Source: Chloroflexota bacterium (GTDB taxonomy: Bacteria; Chloroflexota; Anaerolineae; J102). From it: 8,790 bases of DNA. Below are positions 1 through 6,777 of the stretch, in pieces (position 1 is the stretch's first letter; every line of letters starts with the position of its first letter). The translations under genes and the position numbers were made by a program. Below the pieces are notes generated by a model, which did no database searches, was not told the DNA's origin, and was given only the letters and a program-made list of their open reading frames with translations. The DNA lies in assembly GCA_013152695.1 (NCBI GenBank), contig JAADFV010000044.1, positions 1 through 8,790 of the forward strand, given 5' to 3'.

Positions 1-123
1 TTGCAACTCATTATCAGTGAGTTCATACAATAGAGATCTACCAACTCGATTTCGTAAATCGTCAACCAAAACAGAAACATTCTCATACCTTGTATTAGTG
101 AAGCGAAGGGTCTCGTCGTTCAT
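1..123 (-). CDS. Partial hypothetical protein, 5' end only (runs off the left edge)
   Basis: On the minus strand an ATG at 123 opens a frame that stays open for 41 codons to the window edge. The product begins MNDETLRFTNTRYENVSVL and continues with a protein-like charged stretch (VDDLRNRVGRSLLYELTD). I do not recognise the family. The first nine or so residues are read from the palindromic repeat at 97-188, not from typical coding sequence. The frame is open upstream of the ATG as far as an in-frame TGA at 174-172, and ATG 123 is the only usual start codon in that stretch. There is no clear Shine-Dalgarno sequence. Either the repeat landed at the 5' end of a gene and supplied a new start, or the gene has been cut by the repeat and is no longer expressed. 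It could also be a chance open frame, because only 41 codons are visible. Confidence 0.35.
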   Translation of the reverse strand, partial: MNDETLRFTNTRYENVSVLVDDLRNRVGRSLLYELTDNELQ

Positions 124-188
124 GAGCTGGTGAGATTCTTCACTTCGTTCAGAATGACATAACGGCGAGTGTCACCCTGAACGGGTCG
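97..188. repeat. Palindromic intergenic repeat (TGTCATTCTGAACG-type)
   Basis: The element has three related arms. The first, at 97-114, contains GTGAAGCGAAGGGTCTC. The second, at 132-159, contains GAGATTCTTCACTTCG then TTCAGAATGACA. The third, at 170-188, contains TGTCACCCTGAACGGGTC. Arms two and three form a hairpin: CGTTCAG (146-152) pairs with CTGAACG (177-183) and TGACA (155-159) pairs with TGTCA (170-174), with an AA/CC internal mismatch and a 10-base loop. Arm one is an imperfect inverted copy of arm two. From memory, repeats of this sequence type are scattered through intergenic regions of many environmental bacteria, including Chloroflexota, and may be non-autonomous mobile elements. 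It lies about 65 bp beyond the lon stop codon and could also act as a transcript end structure for lon, although no T-run follows. Confidence 0.65.
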
Positions 189-252
189 ACCAGGCAACAA
201 ACATGAATGTGATACGCCAGTGAAGGGTCGCGTGCTGCATGTCTCTGGAATT

Positions 253-2670
253 TCATTCAGATATGCCTGAGATCAGCGCCCGTTGCCAAACTTCATCAAC
301 CGTACGAATCAACACAAAGTCCATCTGCTCCCGCACTTCTTCCGGAACATCTTCGAGATCGACTTCATTACTTTCGGGGAGGATGACGGTGTGAATGCCT
401 TGGCGGTGGGCGGCGAGAACCTTTTCGCGGATGCCGCCGACACGCGTGACCCGACCTCTGAGCGTGATCTCGCCCGTCATGGCGACACCCTGGCGCAGGC
501 AACGTTGCGTAATGTGGGAAATGAGGGCGGTGGCAATGGCAATGCCGGCGGAGGGGCCGTCTTTGGGTTGGGCGCCGGAGGGCACGTGGATGTGGATGTC
601 GTGCTCTTGGAACCATTGGCGAGGGATGTCGTAGGAATCGGCGACGCTGCGCACATAGCTGAGCGCGGCCATGGCCGATTCTTTCATGACGTCGCCCAAC
701 TGGCCTGTGAGCGTAAGCTGACCTTTGCCCGGCATGGAGGTGGCCTCGACATAAAGAATGCTGCCGCCGACGGGCGTCCAGGCCAGGCCTGTGGCCACGC
801 CGGGAATTTGGATCTGTTCGTGGCTGTCATCGATATATTTGGCTTTGCCCAACCATTTTGGCACATCGTCCGCCTCGATATAATAGCTGGCGGTTTCACC
901 CGCAGCAACGCGGGTGGCTACCTTGCGGCATATGGCACCAATGCGACGTTCGAGGGTGCGTACGCCTGCCTCACGTGTGTAGTCGTGCACGATTTTGTAG
1001 AGGGCATCGGTGCTAAAGCTGATTTCTTCGGGACGGAGACCTGTTTCACGAATCTGGCGGGGAACGAGGAAGCCCTGGGCAATTTGAACTTTGTCGTGAT
1101 CGGTGTAGCTGCTGAGGTTGATGATCTCCATGCGATCGCGCAAGGGGCCAGGAATGGGGTCGAGCCAGTTGGCGGTGGTGATGAAGAAAACGTCGGAGAG
1201 ATCGAAAGGGACATCGAGATAATGGTCGCGAAATTCGCTGTTTTGCTCGGGATCAAGAACTTCAAGCAGGGCGCTGGCCGGATCTCCGCGAAAGTCGCGG
1301 CCCAGCTTGTCGACCTCATCGAGCATGAAAACGGGGTTGCGGGATTCGGCGCGGCGCAGTGATTGGATGATCCGTCCCGGCATAGAGCCGATGTAGGTGC
1401 GGCGAAAGCCCCGGATTTCCGCTTCATCACGGATGCCTCCCAGGGCTAGGCGGATGAATTTGCGATTCATGGCGCGGGCGATACTGAGTCCCAGACTGGT
1501 TTTGCCGACACCAGGCGGGCCCACAAAGCATAGGATGACACCCTCTCGCTCTTTGCGGATGGCATCATGCACTTCGGTGTCGGCTTCCCGTTCTTCTTTT
1601 CGTTCCTGGCGTAGTTTGCGCACGGCCAGGAACTCAAGGATGCGCTCCTTGATGTCGTCGAGACCGTAGTGATCTTCGTCGAGAACGGCGCGGGCATGGT
1701 TGATATCGAAATTGTCATCGGTACGCTGCTGCCATGGTAGGCTGACGAGCCAGTCGAGATAGGTTTTGATCACGGAGTACTCCGCCGCCTGGATGGGCAT
1801 GCGGCGCATACGAGCCAGCTCGTGGAGCGCTTCCTTTTCCGCTTCCGCAGACATCCCTGCTGTTTTGATGCGCTCTTCCAATTCACTGATCTCGGCCCTC
1901 TGTTCGTCGCCCTCCCCCAACTCTTTTTGTATTGCCTCCATTTGCTTGCGCAGATAAAACTCACGCTGGGCCTTCTCCATCTCACCCCGCGCTTCGTTCT
2001 GAATTTTCTGTGCGACTTCTCTCAAGCCGATTTCTTCCCGCAGGATCGTGATCAGATCCTGGAATTTCTGTTCAAGAGGGTCGGTTTCGAGGATTTTTTG
2101 GGCATCGTCTAATTTGAGATTGGCACTGGAGGCGATGAGATAGAGCAATTGCCGGTTATCTTTGACGTTGCGCACCGCAGATTCCATCTCTTCCGGTATT
2201 TTGGGTGAGACGGTGACGAGATGGGCGAACATGTCCTGCGCAGCCTTGGCCAGGGCTTGTTCTTGCCTGGTGTGCGTGCTGATGTCGGGGGTCAGGGCGT
2301 ACTCGATTTGGAAGTAGGGAGATGTTTGGGCAAAGTGCTGGATGTTGATGCGCTCGACGCCCTGCAAAATCAGGCGCATGGTGCCGGCAGGGGACTTGAC
2401 CATACGGTGGATGCGGGCAACGACGCCGGTGGTGAATATTTCGTCCGGTTCCGGCGCTTCGTTTTCGGGGTGTTTGCTAGCGGCCAGGGCGAGAACGTTC
2501 TGCTTGCCGGCGATGACGTCCTCGATGAGACGCAGTGAACGGGGCTGGCCCACGGTGATCGGCAGCCACATCATCGGAAATAGAACAACGCCTCGCAAGG
2601 GCAGTAAAGGAAGCGGGGTGGGGAGGGAATGGAGGAGGGATTCGAGGGAGGTTGGGTCTTGTTTGGGCAT
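253..2670 (-). CDS. lon: ATP-dependent Lon protease (endopeptidase La)
   Basis: Complete 805-residue cytoplasmic serine protease of the LonA type, which forms a ring that unfolds and degrades damaged and regulatory proteins using ATP. Residues about 20-210 are the N-terminal substrate-binding domain ([10 protein letters not shown] near 23-32). A charged helical region follows at about 215-300. The AAA+ module has Walker A GPPGVGKT at 384-391, Walker B FMLDEVD at 448-454 and sensor-1 asparagine near 501. The C-terminal protease domain carries the catalytic dyad Ser707 (in PKDGPSAG) and Lys750 (in GGIREK), 43 residues apart as in E. coli Lon. Compared with E. coli from memory, about 18 extra charged residues sit just before Walker A (around 352-377). 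I chose ATG at 2670 because family similarity begins soon after it. A longer frame exists from a TTG at 2739, but its extra 23 residues do not look like Lon. There is no strong Shine-Dalgarno sequence. It is divergent from the TumE-like pair. Confidence 0.97.
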   Translation of the reverse strand: MPKQDPTSLESLLHSLPTPLPLLPLRGVVLFPMMWLPITVGQPRSLRLIEDVIAGKQNVLALAASKHPENEAPEPDEIFTTGVVARIHRMVKSPAGTMRLILQGVERINIQHFAQTSPYFQIEYALTPDISTHTRQEQALAKAAQDMFAHLVTVSPKIPEEMESAVRNVKDNRQLLYLIASSANLKLDDAQKILETDPLEQKFQDLITILREEIGLREVAQKIQNEARGEMEKAQREFYLRKQMEAIQKELGEGDEQRAEISELEERIKTAGMSAEAEKEALHELARMRRMPIQAAEYSVIKTYLDWLVSLPWQQRTDDNFDINHARAVLDEDHYGLDDIKERILEFLAVRKLRQERKEEREADTEVHDAIRKEREGVILCFVGPPGVGKTSLGLSIARAMNRKFIRLALGGIRDEAEIRGFRRTYIGSMPGRIIQSLRRAESRNPVFMLDEVDKLGRDFRGDPASALLEVLDPEQNSEFRDHYLDVPFDLSDVFFITTANWLDPIPGPLRDRMEIINLSSYTDHDKVQIAQGFLVPRQIRETGLRPEEISFSTDALYKIVHDYTREAGVRTLERRIGAICRKVATRVAAGETASYYIEADDVPKWLGKAKYIDDSHEQIQIPGVATGLAWTPVGGSILYVEATSMPGKGQLTLTGQLGDVMKESAMAALSYVRSVADSYDIPRQWFQEHDIHIHVPSGAQPKDGPSAGIAIATALISHITQRCLRQGVAMTGEITLRGRVTRVGGIREKVLAAHRQGIHTVILPESNEVDLEDVPEEVREQMDFVLIRTVDEVWQRALISGISE

Positions 2671-2711
2671 GGATCTACTTGTGGGTATGTATAGCAGCGG
2701 TACTGCCGGTA

Positions 2712-2740
2712 TTGCTTTTATGCAGATGTTTCTGTACAAT
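2712..2740 (+). promoter_or_regulatory. Candidate sigma-70-type promoter of the TumE-like gene pair
   Basis: A -35-like TTGCTT (2712-2717) and a -10-like TACAAT (2735-2740) are separated by exactly 17 bp and point towards the gene starting at 2799. The expected transcription start is near 2747, giving a leader of about 50 nt. A short inverted repeat, TGTA-CAA-TACA (2733-2743), overlaps the -10 box and could be an operator, but it is only 4 bp per arm. The region also lies upstream of lon on the other strand, where I could not find a convincing promoter. Confidence 0.45.
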
Positions 2741-2798
2741 ACACAGTGATGGGAGAAACTGCCTTTCTCTTTGCACTTCTCTCTTTGTGAGGTACGGC

Positions 2799-3095
2799 AT
2801 GAATGTCGAAATTACTTTAAAGACATCTCGCGAACAAGAAGTTCATGTGCTTAAACAGGCATTACAAAGCTATGACGAGCGATTGCAGGCAGCAATCGCC
2901 CGCACGCGGCGTCGACTTGCCGTGTATGAAGCACGCTATGGCCTCACAACAGAAGAGTTTCTGGCTACCATGACTGCGGAAGATTTACAGGGCGGGGACC
3001 TGGAATATGTGGAATGGGCAGGGGAAGCGCAGGTGCTGGCAGGATTAGAAGCCGAACTAGCGGATTTGTCAAATGTCCGTGTCCAGCTTTCTTGA
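2799..3095 (+). CDS. Small coiled-coil protein, candidate antitoxin of a TumE-like pair
   Basis: This 98-residue soluble protein starts at the ATG preceded by GTGAGG (2787-2792) with a 6-nt spacer. A longer open frame reaches back to 2652, but its extra N-terminus is not protein-like. Residues about 10-48 are a charged, probably helical segment ([10 protein letters not shown], then [20 protein letters not shown]). Then comes [12 protein letters not shown] (47-58), an acidic [15 protein letters not shown] stretch (62-76), and a final helix (79-92). Short proteins with the pattern RYG-(T/S)-EEF, acidic linker and EW-motif helix are, as far as I recall, common partners of DUF6516/TumE-like proteins. 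No helix-turn-helix or ribbon-helix-helix domain is evident, so it may neutralise its partner by binding without repressing the operon. Its last 23 nt overlap the next gene, the usual antitoxin-first order. The role as antitoxin is inferred from size and context. Confidence 0.7.
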   Translation: MNVEITLKTSREQEVHVLKQALQSYDERLQAAIARTRRRLAVYEARYGLTTEEFLATMTAEDLQGGDLEYVEWAGEAQVLAGLEAELADLSNVRVQLS

Positions 3096-3468
3096 GTATA
3101 GCCAAAAGATCACGGCTATAATTGCAACCGTTCTTGCTGATGCCAAAACAGTTTTGGATCATCTTGAAATCGATGAACGTTCTGTACGCTATGGGTTCAT
3201 TGCCGGTATATTACGATTCGATGATGGTTCGACACTGCACTTTCGCGAATTCGTTGATATGAGTAAACCGGAGCCTCTTTTGATGTACGTTTATCATTAT
3301 CAGGATAGCAGAAAGCAGCTCATCTTCCGCTATGACAATGCCAAACATCGACCTTCGTTAGGAACGCTTGAACACAAGCACACGCCAAACGGTGTCATTG
3401 AGTGCCATCCTCCATCATTCGAAGCCATTATCGATGAAATCATGGAAATGGTTGGCTTAGGATATTAG
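3073..3468 (+). CDS. TumE-like (DUF6516) protein, candidate toxin
   Basis: This soluble 131-residue protein resembles the TumE/DUF6516 family annotated as the toxin part of type II toxin-antitoxin systems. The supporting marks are the strand-rich middle (GFIAGILRFDDGSTLHFREFVD, about 41-62), the tyrosine-rich segment MYVYHYQD (71-78), the FRYDNAKHRPSL block (85-96) and the EHKHTPNGVIEC block (100-111), followed by a C-terminal helix. The family signature is an RYDNA-x-H-x-P block followed by an HKH block, and both are kept here. The conserved His, Asp and Arg residues are plausible active-site candidates, but the activity is not known to me. The ATG at 3073 lies 23 nt inside the upstream gene and has no clear Shine-Dalgarno sequence, so translation is probably coupled to the upstream gene. 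An in-frame GTG two codons later is an alternative start. A hairpin lies about 60 bp beyond the stop. Confidence 0.72.
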   Translation: MSVSSFLEYSQKITAIIATVLADAKTVLDHLEIDERSVRYGFIAGILRFDDGSTLHFREFVDMSKPEPLLMYVYHYQDSRKQLIFRYDNAKHRPSLGTLEHKHTPNGVIECHPPSFEAIIDEIMEMVGLGY

Positions 3469-3528
3469 TAAGATTGCCAGTGACAAGGGTTGTTGGTTGG
3501 AGGTGGTTGCGGGAGGCGTTTTATTGGA

Positions 3529-3561
3529 AACGATCGACTCATTGTGGATGAGCCGATCGTT
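3529..3561. terminator. Hairpin between convergent genes (possible bidirectional transcript end)
   Basis: Arms 3529-3542 (AACGATCGACTCAT) and 3548-3561 (ATGAGCCGATCGTT) are inverted copies around a 5-base loop. The single non-match is an A/C mismatch in plus-strand RNA but a G-U wobble in minus-strand RNA, so the 14-bp stem is intact only in the hutU transcript. It starts 14 nt beyond the hutU stop codon and 60 nt beyond the stop of the TumE-like gene. No T-run follows on either strand, so it may protect the hutU mRNA end or act with a factor and not be a classic intrinsic terminator. Confidence 0.55.
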
Positions 3562-3575
3562 CACGAATCACATTG

Positions 3576-5222
3576 CTATTTCATCATGGGAATCTTCACA
3601 CCGGCTTTTTTAGCAAAGGCGATGGCCTCGGGATAACCGGCATCGACGTGGCGCACCACGCCTGTACCTGGATCAGTGGTCAGCACGCGCTTGAGGCGAC
3701 GAGCCGCGGCTTCGGTGCCATCAGCGACGATGACCATACCGGCGTGCTGGCTGTATCCCATACCCACGCCACCACCATGGTGGAAGCTCACCCAGGTGGC
3801 GCCACCCACGGCGTTGATCAGAGCGTTGAGGATGGGCCAGTCGCTGACCGCGTCGGAGCCGTCGCGCATGCCCTCGGTCTCGCGGTTGGGGCTGGCCACA
3901 GAACCGGCGTCGAGGTGGTCGCGGCCGATGACGATGGGGGCGCTGACCTCACCGCTGGCCACCAGCTCGTTGAATTTGAGCCCGGCCCTGTCGCGTTCGC
4001 CGTAGCCTAGCCAGCAGATGCGGGAGGGCAGACCCTGGAATTTGACCTTCTTCTGCGCCATCTTGATCCAGCGTACCAGATGATGGTTCTCGGGGAATAG
4101 CTCCATGATCGCCTCATCGGTGCGGTAGATGTCGTTGGGATCACCGGAGAGGGCCACCCAACGGAAGGGGCCTTTGCCTTCGCAGAAAAGGGGCCGGATG
4201 TAGGCGGGCACGAAGCCGGGATAGGCAAAGGCATCTTTGACGCCGGCATCATAGGCCATCTGCCGCAGATTGTTGCCGTAGTCGAAGACCACCGCGCCCC
4301 GGCGCTGGAATTCGAGCATGGCTTCGACGTGGCGGGCCATAGAGGCCATGGCCGCCTGTTTGAAGGCTTCGGGATTGTTCTGGCGCAGGGCGAGGGCGTC
4401 CTCGAACGACATCCCGGCCGGGTAGTAGTAGGAGGGATCGTGGGCGCTGGTCTGGTCGGTAACCACATCGGGGACGATACCGCGTTGCGCCAGTTCTGGG
4501 AGTACTTCGGCAGCATTGCCAATGAGGCCGATAGAGATAGCCTCTTCGGCATCGAGGGCGCGCTGCACCTTGTCCATAGCCTCGTCGATGGTCTCGGCCA
4601 CTTCGTCGAGATAGGCGGTCTCCAGGCGGCGTTGCACACGGTGCGCATCGATTTCCACGATCAAAGCCACGCCCTCGTTCATGGTCACGGCCAGCGGCTG
4701 TGCCCCACCCATTTCGCCCAGTCCGGCCGTGAGCACGAATTTACCCTTGAGCGAGGGCCAGCCTTGCTGCGTGGCCAGCGAGGCCAGGGTTTCGTAGGTG
4801 CCCTGCAAAATGCCCTGGGTGCCGATGTAGATCCAGGAACCGGCGGTCATTTGCCCATACATCATCAAACCCTTAGCTTCCAACTCGTCGAAGACTTCCC
4901 ACGTGGCCCACTTGGGCACCAGGTTGGAATTGGCGATGAGTACGCGCGGGGCGTCTTCATGTGTTTTGAACACGGCTACGGGTTTGCCCGATTGTACCAG
5001 CAGGGTCTCGTCGGGCTCGAGGTTGCGCAGACTCTCCAAAATGGCGTCGAAGGCTTCCCAGTTGCGGGCGGCCTTGCCCCGACCGCCATAAACGATAAGG
5101 TTGTCGGGATCGCCGGCCACATCCGGGTCCAGATTGTGCTGGATCATGCGGTACGGCGCCTCGATGAGCCAGTTTTTACAGGTGAGTTTGGTCCCGCGAG
5201 GGGGATGAACGATACGTGACAT
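3576..5222 (-). CDS. hutU: Urocanate hydratase (urocanase)
   Basis: Complete 548-residue cytoplasmic enzyme that converts urocanate to 4-imidazolone-5-propanoate, the second step of histidine breakdown, using tightly bound NAD+ as electrophile. Family marks are [15 protein letters not shown] (41-55), [18 protein letters not shown] (77-94), [18 protein letters not shown] (120-137), the NAD-contact segment [14 protein letters not shown] (166-179), [13 protein letters not shown] (265-277), the [11 protein letters not shown] block with the conserved cysteine at 403 (401-411), and [19 protein letters not shown] (478-496). Length matches the family. I chose the ATG at 5222 because GAGG (5232-5229) lies 6 nt ahead of it. 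ATGs at 5225 and 5234 are possible, but the first is only 3 nt from the GAGG and the second comes ahead of it. The liv operon lies upstream on the same strand, but two hairpins intervene. hutH, hutI and hutF/G are not in the window. Confidence 0.97.
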   Translation of the reverse strand: MSRIVHPPRGTKLTCKNWLIEAPYRMIQHNLDPDVAGDPDNLIVYGGRGKAARNWEAFDAILESLRNLEPDETLLVQSGKPVAVFKTHEDAPRVLIANSNLVPKWATWEVFDELEAKGLMMYGQMTAGSWIYIGTQGILQGTYETLASLATQQGWPSLKGKFVLTAGLGEMGGAQPLAVTMNEGVALIVEIDAHRVQRRLETAYLDEVAETIDEAMDKVQRALDAEEAISIGLIGNAAEVLPELAQRGIVPDVVTDQTSAHDPSYYYPAGMSFEDALALRQNNPEAFKQAAMASMARHVEAMLEFQRRGAVVFDYGNNLRQMAYDAGVKDAFAYPGFVPAYIRPLFCEGKGPFRWVALSGDPNDIYRTDEAIMELFPENHHLVRWIKMAQKKVKFQGLPSRICWLGYGERDRAGLKFNELVASGEVSAPIVIGRDHLDAGSVASPNRETEGMRDGSDAVSDWPILNALINAVGGATWVSFHHGGGVGMGYSQHAGMVIVADGTEAAARRLKRVLTTDPGTGVVRHVDAGYPEAIAFAKKAGVKIPMMK

Positions 5223-5285
5223 CATGCACCTCATTGAATGAGAGGAGAATTGAAAGATGAGTGTTCAAGTGTATTGAGGAGGGAA

Positions 5286-5305
5286 AAACCCGCTTAAGCG
5301 GGTTT
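5286..5305 (-). terminator. Rho-independent terminator of the liv operon
   Basis: The perfect 20-bp palindrome AAACCCGCTTAAGCGGGTTT forms a stem of eight pairs with a TTAA loop. In the minus-strand transcript it is followed directly by two more U residues, giving GCGGGUUUUU, which is the classic intrinsic terminator arrangement. Outer GGG (5281-5283) and CCC (5306-5308) can extend the stem past a bulge. It lies about 26 nt beyond the livF stop codon and 64 nt upstream of the hutU start, so it should separate hutU from the transporter transcript. Confidence 0.8.
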
Positions 5306-5310
5306 CCCTG

Positions 5311-5329
5311 AAGTCGTCTTTGACGACTT
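5311..5329. other. Second hairpin directly after livF
   Basis: AAGTCGTC (5311-5318) and GACGACTT (5322-5329) form a perfect 8-bp stem with a TTT loop. It begins one base beyond the livF stop codon in the minus-strand transcript and stands immediately before the intrinsic terminator. It may stabilise the 3' end of the liv message or assist termination. Its shape resembles the AGTCGAC-type palindrome in the repeat at the right edge of the window, but the sequences are not identical. Confidence 0.6.
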
Positions 5330-5330
5330 T

Positions 5331-6032
5331 TCAGCCGCCGAGGTAGGCGGCGCGCACGCGTGGGTTCTGCCGCAGCTCGTCGGGCGTGCCTTCGAGGACG
5401 ATATGGCCGTTTTCGAGGACATAGGCCCGGTCTACAACCTTGAGCGATTCGTAGGCGTTCTGCTCTACCAACAGAATGCTTATGCCTTGCTGGCGTAGCT
5501 CAGCAATGACGCTGAAAACACGCTTGACAAGGATGGGCATCAGGCCCATGGAGACTTCGTCGATGAGGAGAAGGCGGGGGCGGCCCATAAGCGCACGGGC
5601 GATGGCCAGCATCTGTTGTTCGCCGCCGCTGAGGGTTTTGGCCGTTTGTTTTTGGCGCTCGGCCAGCACCGGAAACAGCTTGTAAACCATGTCCATCTGC
5701 TCGCGGATGACTGCCTCTGGCTGCAAGTAGGCACCCAGACGTAGATTATCGGCTACGCTGATATCGCCGAACAGGCGGCCACCTTCGGGCACCAGGGCCA
5801 ACCCTCGTTTCACTCGCTCCCAGGCGGGGAGACGGTCGAGGACTTCATTCTGGAACAGAATCTGGCCCGAGGCAGGCTTTTCCCAGCCCATGATGGATTT
5901 GATCAGGGTGCTTTTGCCAGCACCATTGGCGCCCAGCACGGCCACGGCTTCTCCTTCCTGCACCTCGAGCGAGACCTGATGCAGAGCATGGATATGGCCG
6001 TAATAGACGTCGAGATCATGAATGTGCAACAT
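5331..6032 (-). CDS. livF: Branched-chain/hydrophobic amino acid ABC transporter, ATPase LivF
   Basis: This 233-residue cytoplasmic ATPase is one of the two motor subunits of a HAAT-family importer. Walker A GANGAGKST is at 34-42, the Q-loop region is VPEGGRLF at 81-88 with the glutamate usual in LivF, the signature LSGGEQQ is at 134-140, and Walker B is LLLIDEV at 154-160 with the catalytic Glu159. The position after Walker B has Val where Pro is usual. The switch region reads VEQN (189-192), with Gln in the histidine position, which is normal for LivF and separates it from LivG. The start at 6032 is supported by AGGAGG 6 nt upstream. The gene overlaps the end of livG by 17 nt, which suggests translational coupling. 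It is the last gene of the operon and is followed by hairpins. Substrate cannot be read from this subunit. Confidence 0.95.
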   Translation of the reverse strand: MLHIHDLDVYYGHIHALHQVSLEVQEGEAVAVLGANGAGKSTLIKSIMGWEKPASGQILFQNEVLDRLPAWERVKRGLALVPEGGRLFGDISVADNLRLGAYLQPEAVIREQMDMVYKLFPVLAERQKQTAKTLSGGEQQMLAIARALMGRPRLLLIDEVSMGLMPILVKRVFSVIAELRQQGISILLVEQNAYESLKVVDRAYVLENGHIVLEGTPDELRQNPRVRAAYLGG

Positions 6033-6777
6033 CGGCTTCCTCCTGGCCCAGGTAGGCGTTGATCACCCGTTCATCCTGTTGGATGACAGAGGGGGTGCCG
6101 CTGGCGATGATTTGGCCTTGCGCCAGCACGACGATGCGTTCACAGAGGTTCATGGCAAAGCTCATATTGTGCTCGATGACGATGATGTCGATGCCCTCCT
6201 CGTGCAGGCTGCGGATGAGCTGCGCCAGGTCATCGGCTTCGTGAGAAGTGAGACCGGCGGCGGGCTCGTCGAGCAAGAGGAGGCGAGGGTGTGTGGCCAA
6301 GGCACGGGCGATCTCCAGACGGCGTTGCAGGCCGATGGGGAGGTTGGCGGCAGGCGCCTGGGCCCAGTCCTGCAGGTCGGTTCGCGTAAGAATGGCCTCG
6401 GCTTGTTCGAGGGTTACGGGTGTACGATAGCGCTGGAAGAGAGCACGGGCATGGGGATAGACTGGCATACCGATACCGCTGAGCACATTTTCCTGGACGC
6501 TGAGATCACCAAAGGGTTTGACGATCTGGAAGGTGCGGGCGATGCCCAGACGTACGATCTGGTGTGGTCGCTGTTTGTGTAAAGCCTGGCCATCATAGCG
6601 GACCGTGCCCGAAGTAGGCGGCAGGAAACCGGAAATGATGTTGAAAAGGGTGGTCTTGCCGGCGCCGTTGGGGCCAATTAGGCCGAGAATTTCGCCCTCC
6701 GTCTGTAACGATACATTTTCTAAAGCCTGGAGGCCACCAAAACGTTTACTGATATGTTCGACTTGGAGCATGGTCAT
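6016..6777 (-). CDS. livG: Branched-chain/hydrophobic amino acid ABC transporter, ATPase LivG
   Basis: This 253-residue cytoplasmic ATPase is the partner of LivF. It has Walker A GPNGAGKTT (35-43), Q-loop Gln84 in RTFQIVKPF, Walker B LLLLDEPAAGL (167-177) and switch His203 in IEHNM. The signature is degenerate, LPIGLQRRLEIARAL (146-160), instead of LSGGQ; similar forms occur in LivG proteins. The C-terminal PSVIQQDERVINAYLGQ (229-245) is the usual LivG tail. The start is the ATG at 6777, with GGAGG 7 nt upstream; it overlaps the livM stop as ATGA. A longer frame from 6840 lies wholly within livM and is less likely. An in-frame ATG two codons later (6771) would be too far from the Shine-Dalgarno sequence. 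Confidence 0.95.
   Translation of the reverse strand: MTMLQVEHISKRFGGLQALENVSLQTEGEILGLIGPNGAGKTTLFNIISGFLPPTSGTVRYDGQALHKQRPHQIVRLGIARTFQIVKPFGDLSVQENVLSGIGMPVYPHARALFQRYRTPVTLEQAEAILTRTDLQDWAQAPAANLPIGLQRRLEIARALATHPRLLLLDEPAAGLTSHEADDLAQLIRSLHEEGIDIIVIEHNMSFAMNLCERIVVLAQGQIIASGTPSVIQQDERVINAYLGQEEADVAHS

Noticed and set aside
283..1362. Long plus-strand open frame (359 codons) across the 3' half of lon
   Set aside because: It lies wholly antisense to well-conserved Lon protease and AAA+ sequence; its product is low-complexity (Gly/Ala/Asp rich) and matches no family I know. It is a codon-bias shadow.
2671..2739. Upstream extension of lon to a TTG start
   Set aside because: The extra 23 residues do not resemble the Lon N-terminus, and the TTG lacks a Shine-Dalgarno sequence; ATG 2670 gives the normal family length.
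2652..2798. Upstream extension of the small coiled-coil gene, giving a Cys-rich hydrophobic N-terminus that resembles a signal peptide
   Set aside because: The stretch would overlap the lon start and contains the likely promoter; GTGAGG sits 6 nt ahead of ATG 2799, which gives a compact soluble protein typical of an antitoxin.
4329..5219. Plus-strand open frame of 296 codons opposite hutU
   Set aside because: It is entirely antisense to conserved urocanase sequence, has no ribosome-binding context and no recognisable product.
6022..6582. Plus-strand open frame of 186 codons opposite livG
   Set aside because: It is antisense to the conserved ATPase motifs of livG and is explained by GC-rich third positions.
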